From: DASVDK01 sp036381125 [NCBI: Thermodesulfobacteriota bacterium]
GTDB lineage: Bacteria; DASVDK01
Reading direction: 5' to 3'
NCBI GenBank assembly: GCA_036381125.1
Contig: DASVDK010000188.1
Location: 1 to 21,561 of the forward strand
Length of the DNA stretch: 21,561 nucleotides
Part shown: one piece after another, positions 19,757 to 21,561 of the stretch
Position numbering within the stretch: position 1 is the stretch's first letter
Layout of the letters: each line of letters begins with the position of its first letter
Translations under genes and position numbers: made by a program
The notes under the pieces: generated by a model
Databases searched by the model: none
What the model saw: the letters and a program-made list of their open reading frames with translations, nothing else
Told to the model about the DNA's origin: nothing

Positions 19757-20977
19757 ATGCCTGAGAGCCTGATCAAGGTCGACGTCCGGAAGGCGCCGGC
19801 CGAGCAGCCGATGCCGCTGCACAACCGCTGGCACCCCGACATCCCGGCCGTGGTGGACGTGAAGCCGGGGTCCGTCTTCCGCGTGGAGTGCCTCGACTGG
19901 ACGGGCGGACAGATCGGCAACAACGACAGCGCCAATGACGTCCGCGACGTCCAGCTCACCCAGGTCCACTACCTGAGCGGGCCGATCGCCGTCGACGGGG
20001 CCGAGCCGGGCGACATCCTCGTCGTCGACCTGCTCGACCTCGGGACCCTGCCCGCGTCGGAGTGGGGTTTCACCGGCATCTTTGCCAAGGAGAACGGCGG
20101 CGGCTTCCTGACCGACCATTACCCGCAAGCGAGGAAGGCGATCTGGGACTGCCAGGGGATCTACACGACGAGCCGACACATCCAGAACGTCCGGTTCGCG
20201 GGGCTCACGCATCCCGGCCTCATCGGCTGCGCCCCTTCGGCCGACCTGCTCGCCACCTGGAACAAGCGAGAGCGCGAGCTGATCGAGACGAACCCGAATC
20301 GGGTCCCGCCCCTCGCGGCGCCGCCCAACCCGGAGAAGGCCATGCTCGGCAAGCTCTCCGGGGCGCAGGCGGAGCGGGCCGCGAAGGAGGCGGCACGCAC
20401 CGTCCCGCCGCGCGAGCATGGCGGCAACTGCGACATCAAGAACCTCTCGCGCGGGTCGCGGATCTACTTCCCCGTGTACGTGAAGGGCGCCAACCTCTCG
20501 ATGGGCGACATGCACTTCTCGCAGGGAGACGGCGAGATCTCCTTCTGTGGCGCCATCGAGATGGCCGGCTTCCTCGACCTGCACGTCGACCTCATCAAGG
20601 GCGGCGTGGCCAAGTACGGGATGGTCAACCCCATCTTCAAGCCGGGGCCGGTCGAGCCGCGCTACTCCGAGTTCCTCGTCTTCGAGGGGATCTCGGTCGA
20701 CGAGCAGGGGAAGCAGTACTACCTCGACGCGCACGTCTCGTACCGGCGGGCCTGCCTCAACGCCATCGAGTACCTGAAGAAGTGGGGCTACACCGGCGAG
20801 CAGGCGTACCTGCTCCTGTCGTGCGCGCCGGCCGAGGGGCGCATCAGCGGCATCGTCGACATCCCGAACGCCTGCGCGACGCTCGCGATCCCGACCGAGA
20901 TCTTCGACTTCGACATCCGGCCGAGCGCTCAGGGGCCCCGGCAGGTGGACCGCGGGCGGGAGGCGTCGACGACGTAG
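19757..20977 (+). CDS. fmdA: Formamidase FmdA
   Basis: 406 residues, the length of FmdA from methylotrophs. Formamidase hydrolyses formamide to formate and ammonium in the cytoplasm. Blocks: HNRWHPDIP (22-30), GAEPGDILVVDLLDLG, IWDCQGIYTTSRHI (129-142), VPPREHGGNCDIKNLSRGSR, YFPVYVKGANLSMGDMHFSQGDGE, ISFCGAIEMAG (261-271), FKPGPVEPRYSEFLVFEG and GIVDIPNACATLAIP. It keeps both Cys (225 and 264) missing from the upstream paralogue, so it is the better formamidase candidate. AAAGGAG precedes the ATG. It lies in one unit with amiS and fmdB, the usual fmd context. Confidence 0.9.
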   Translation: MPESLIKVDVRKAPAEQPMPLHNRWHPDIPAVVDVKPGSVFRVECLDWTGGQIGNNDSANDVRDVQLTQVHYLSGPIAVDGAEPGDILVVDLLDLGTLPASEWGFTGIFAKENGGGFLTDHYPQARKAIWDCQGIYTTSRHIQNVRFAGLTHPGLIGCAPSADLLATWNKRERELIETNPNRVPPLAAPPNPEKAMLGKLSGAQAERAAKEAARTVPPREHGGNCDIKNLSRGSRIYFPVYVKGANLSMGDMHFSQGDGEISFCGAIEMAGFLDLHVDLIKGGVAKYGMVNPIFKPGPVEPRYSEFLVFEGISVDEQGKQYYLDAHVSYRRACLNAIEYLKKWGYTGEQAYLLLSCAPAEGRISGIVDIPNACATLAIPTEIFDFDIRPSAQGPRQVDRGREASTT

Positions 20978-20988
20978 CGTCGCGGCGG

Positions 20989-21014
20989 GGGGACGGCCCC
21001 GGCGGGCCGTCCCC
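20989..21014 (+). promoter_or_regulatory. Perfect 11-bp hairpin between fmdA and fmdB
   Basis: GGGGACGGCCC-CGGC-GGGCCGTCCCC lies 12 bases after the fmdA stop, one base before the fmdB Shine-Dalgarno GAGGGAGG. There is no T-tract, so read-through is likely; it may attenuate transcription or stabilise the fmdA message. Confidence 0.55.
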
Positions 21015-21027
21015 AGAGGGAGGCCAC

Positions 21028-21303
21028 ATGCCGCTCTACGAGTTCCACTGCGGGGCCTGCGGCCCCTTCGACGCCTGGCGCACCCTGGCGGAGGCGGGCG
21101 CCCCCATGGCCTGTCCCGCCTGCGGCGGCGATGCCGAGCGCCGCTTCTCGCCGCCGATCCTCGGTCTGCCGAGCCCCCGGACGCAGCGGCGGATCGAGCA
21201 GGCGACGGCGCCCCGGCTCGTGAGTCGGGCGCGATCCGAGGCGCCGCCGAAGGGCCCCACGTCCCGATCGGTGAGAGGGCGCCCCTGGCAGATCTCCGGC
21301 TGA
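21028..21303 (+). CDS. fmdB: FmdB-family zinc-ribbon protein
   Basis: 91 residues. Begins MPLYEFHCGACGPFDAWRTL and continues MACPACGGDAERRFSPPIL, giving the two CxxC pairs (C8/C11, C29/C32) of the FmdB putative regulatory family, a single zinc ribbon followed by a basic, disordered tail (about 50-91). In Methylophilus fmdB accompanies fmdA and was proposed to regulate formamidase expression; the molecular role is unsettled. GAGGGAGG lies four bases before the ATG. Third gene of the amiS-fmdA-fmdB unit. Confidence 0.88.
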   Translation: MPLYEFHCGACGPFDAWRTLAEAGAPMACPACGGDAERRFSPPILGLPSPRTQRRIEQATAPRLVSRARSEAPPKGPTSRSVRGRPWQISG

Positions 21304-21342
21304 GTTTGCTTATATAGTAGGCGTAGCTGCTGCCGCACGCGT

Positions 21343-21361
21343 GGCCGGCGCGGCGCCGGCC
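21343..21361 (+). promoter_or_regulatory. 19-bp perfect palindrome abutting a Shine-Dalgarno
   Basis: GGCCGGCGC, a central G, then GCGCCGGCC. As RNA it can form a 7-bp stem with a 5-base loop. GGGAGG follows without a gap (21362-21367). Upstream is an AT-rich TATATAGT (21311-21318), possibly a -10 for the last gene, but no good -35 is present. Confidence 0.45.
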
Positions 21362-21375
21362 GGGAGGTCTGCCAC

Positions 21376-21561
21376 CTGGTCATCGACGACCTCAGGCGTC
21401 TGCAGGCGGCCCACGGCTATCTCCCGCGGGCCGCGCTCGAGGCCCTGTCGGCCGAGCGGCGGGTACCGCTCGACGAGCTGTACGGCGTCGCGTCCTTCTA
21501 TCCCCACTTCCGCTTCGCGCCTCGCGAAGGCCCCGAGATCACCGTCTGCCGCGACCTGCCC
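21376..21561 (+). CDS. NuoE/FdsG-type thioredoxin-like [2Fe-2S] subunit, 5' part
   Basis: Open at the window end. The 62 codons seen give VIDDLRRLQAAHGYLP, AALEALSAERRVPLDELYGVASFYPHFRF and GPEITVCRDLP, the N-terminal part of the 24-kDa NuoE / formate dehydrogenase gamma (FdsG) family. The Cys of VCRDLP is the first [2Fe-2S] ligand. After a formamidase operon an NAD-linked formate dehydrogenase gamma subunit is attractive, but NuoE or a hydrogenase subunit cannot be excluded. No ATG, GTG or TTG is in frame after the fmdB stop. CTG 21376, eight bases after GGGAGG, is the most likely start; otherwise the 5' end is frameshifted. Confidence 0.75.
   Translation, partial: MVIDDLRRLQAAHGYLPRAALEALSAERRVPLDELYGVASFYPHFRFAPREGPEITVCRDLP

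Overview
The window is very GC-rich (strong G/C at third codon positions) bacterial chromosomal DNA with short intergenic gaps and many 4-base start/stop overlaps. Gene content (DUF2203, FmdA/FmdB, AmiS/UreI, AzlC/AzlD, a large hybrid histidine kinase) would fit a soil or groundwater lineage such as Candidatus Rokubacteria / Methylomirabilota or a GC-rich deltaproteobacterium. That placement is an inference from style and gene set. No tRNA, rRNA, CRISPR array or intact mobile element is visible.

Left end (1-537): no convincing gene, but a perfect 11-bp hairpin, a Shine-Dalgarno-led mini-ORF inside another inverted repeat, and a tandem 23-base repeat. Positions 538-5680 (minus strand) hold a tightly packed seven-gene block. 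Read from its promoter it is a GntR regulator, an 86-residue single-span protein, an EamA exporter, an Fsr-like MFS exporter, then an AraC regulator and the AzlC/AzlD amino-acid exporter pair. The AraC protein appears to have lost its first helix-turn-helix. A GntR promoter with the operator across its -10 lies at 5722-5759, divergent from a DUF1285-like gene (5753-6241).

Middle (6242-13975): an AT-richer gap with two equal-geometry GTAAC inverted repeats, a 99-aa SpoVG-like protein, a convergent REC-GAF-PAS-HisKA-HATPase-REC hybrid kinase, a leaderless MFS transporter, a stand-alone primase-type zinc-ribbon protein, a frameshifted small exported protein, a leaderless HAD phosphatase and argJ. 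The argJ 3' end faces a minus-strand gene across about 215 bp containing five consecutive perfect hairpins.

Right (13961-17295): a 557-aa protein of unknown function and a DUF2203 protein on the minus strand, a divergent D-2-hydroxyacid dehydrogenase, and a C-terminal scrap of a second dehydrogenase.

Right end (17311-21561): the most coherent system in the window, an apparent amide/formamide-use locus. It has two paralogous FmdA-type amidohydrolases, an AmiS/UreI-type channel, the FmdB zinc-ribbon protein and the start of a NuoE/FdsG-type subunit. Inferred flow: amide enters through AmiS, FmdA releases formate and ammonia, and an NAD-linked formate dehydrogenase may oxidise the formate. Both transcription units start from TTGAC(A/C)-N17-TAGC(C/G)T promoters and have structured leaders. 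All five cistrons have a stem-loop either touching or containing the Shine-Dalgarno. Across the window the promoters share a TAGNNT-like -10, and several genes look leaderless, with GCTAGACT placed 6-7 bases before the start codon.
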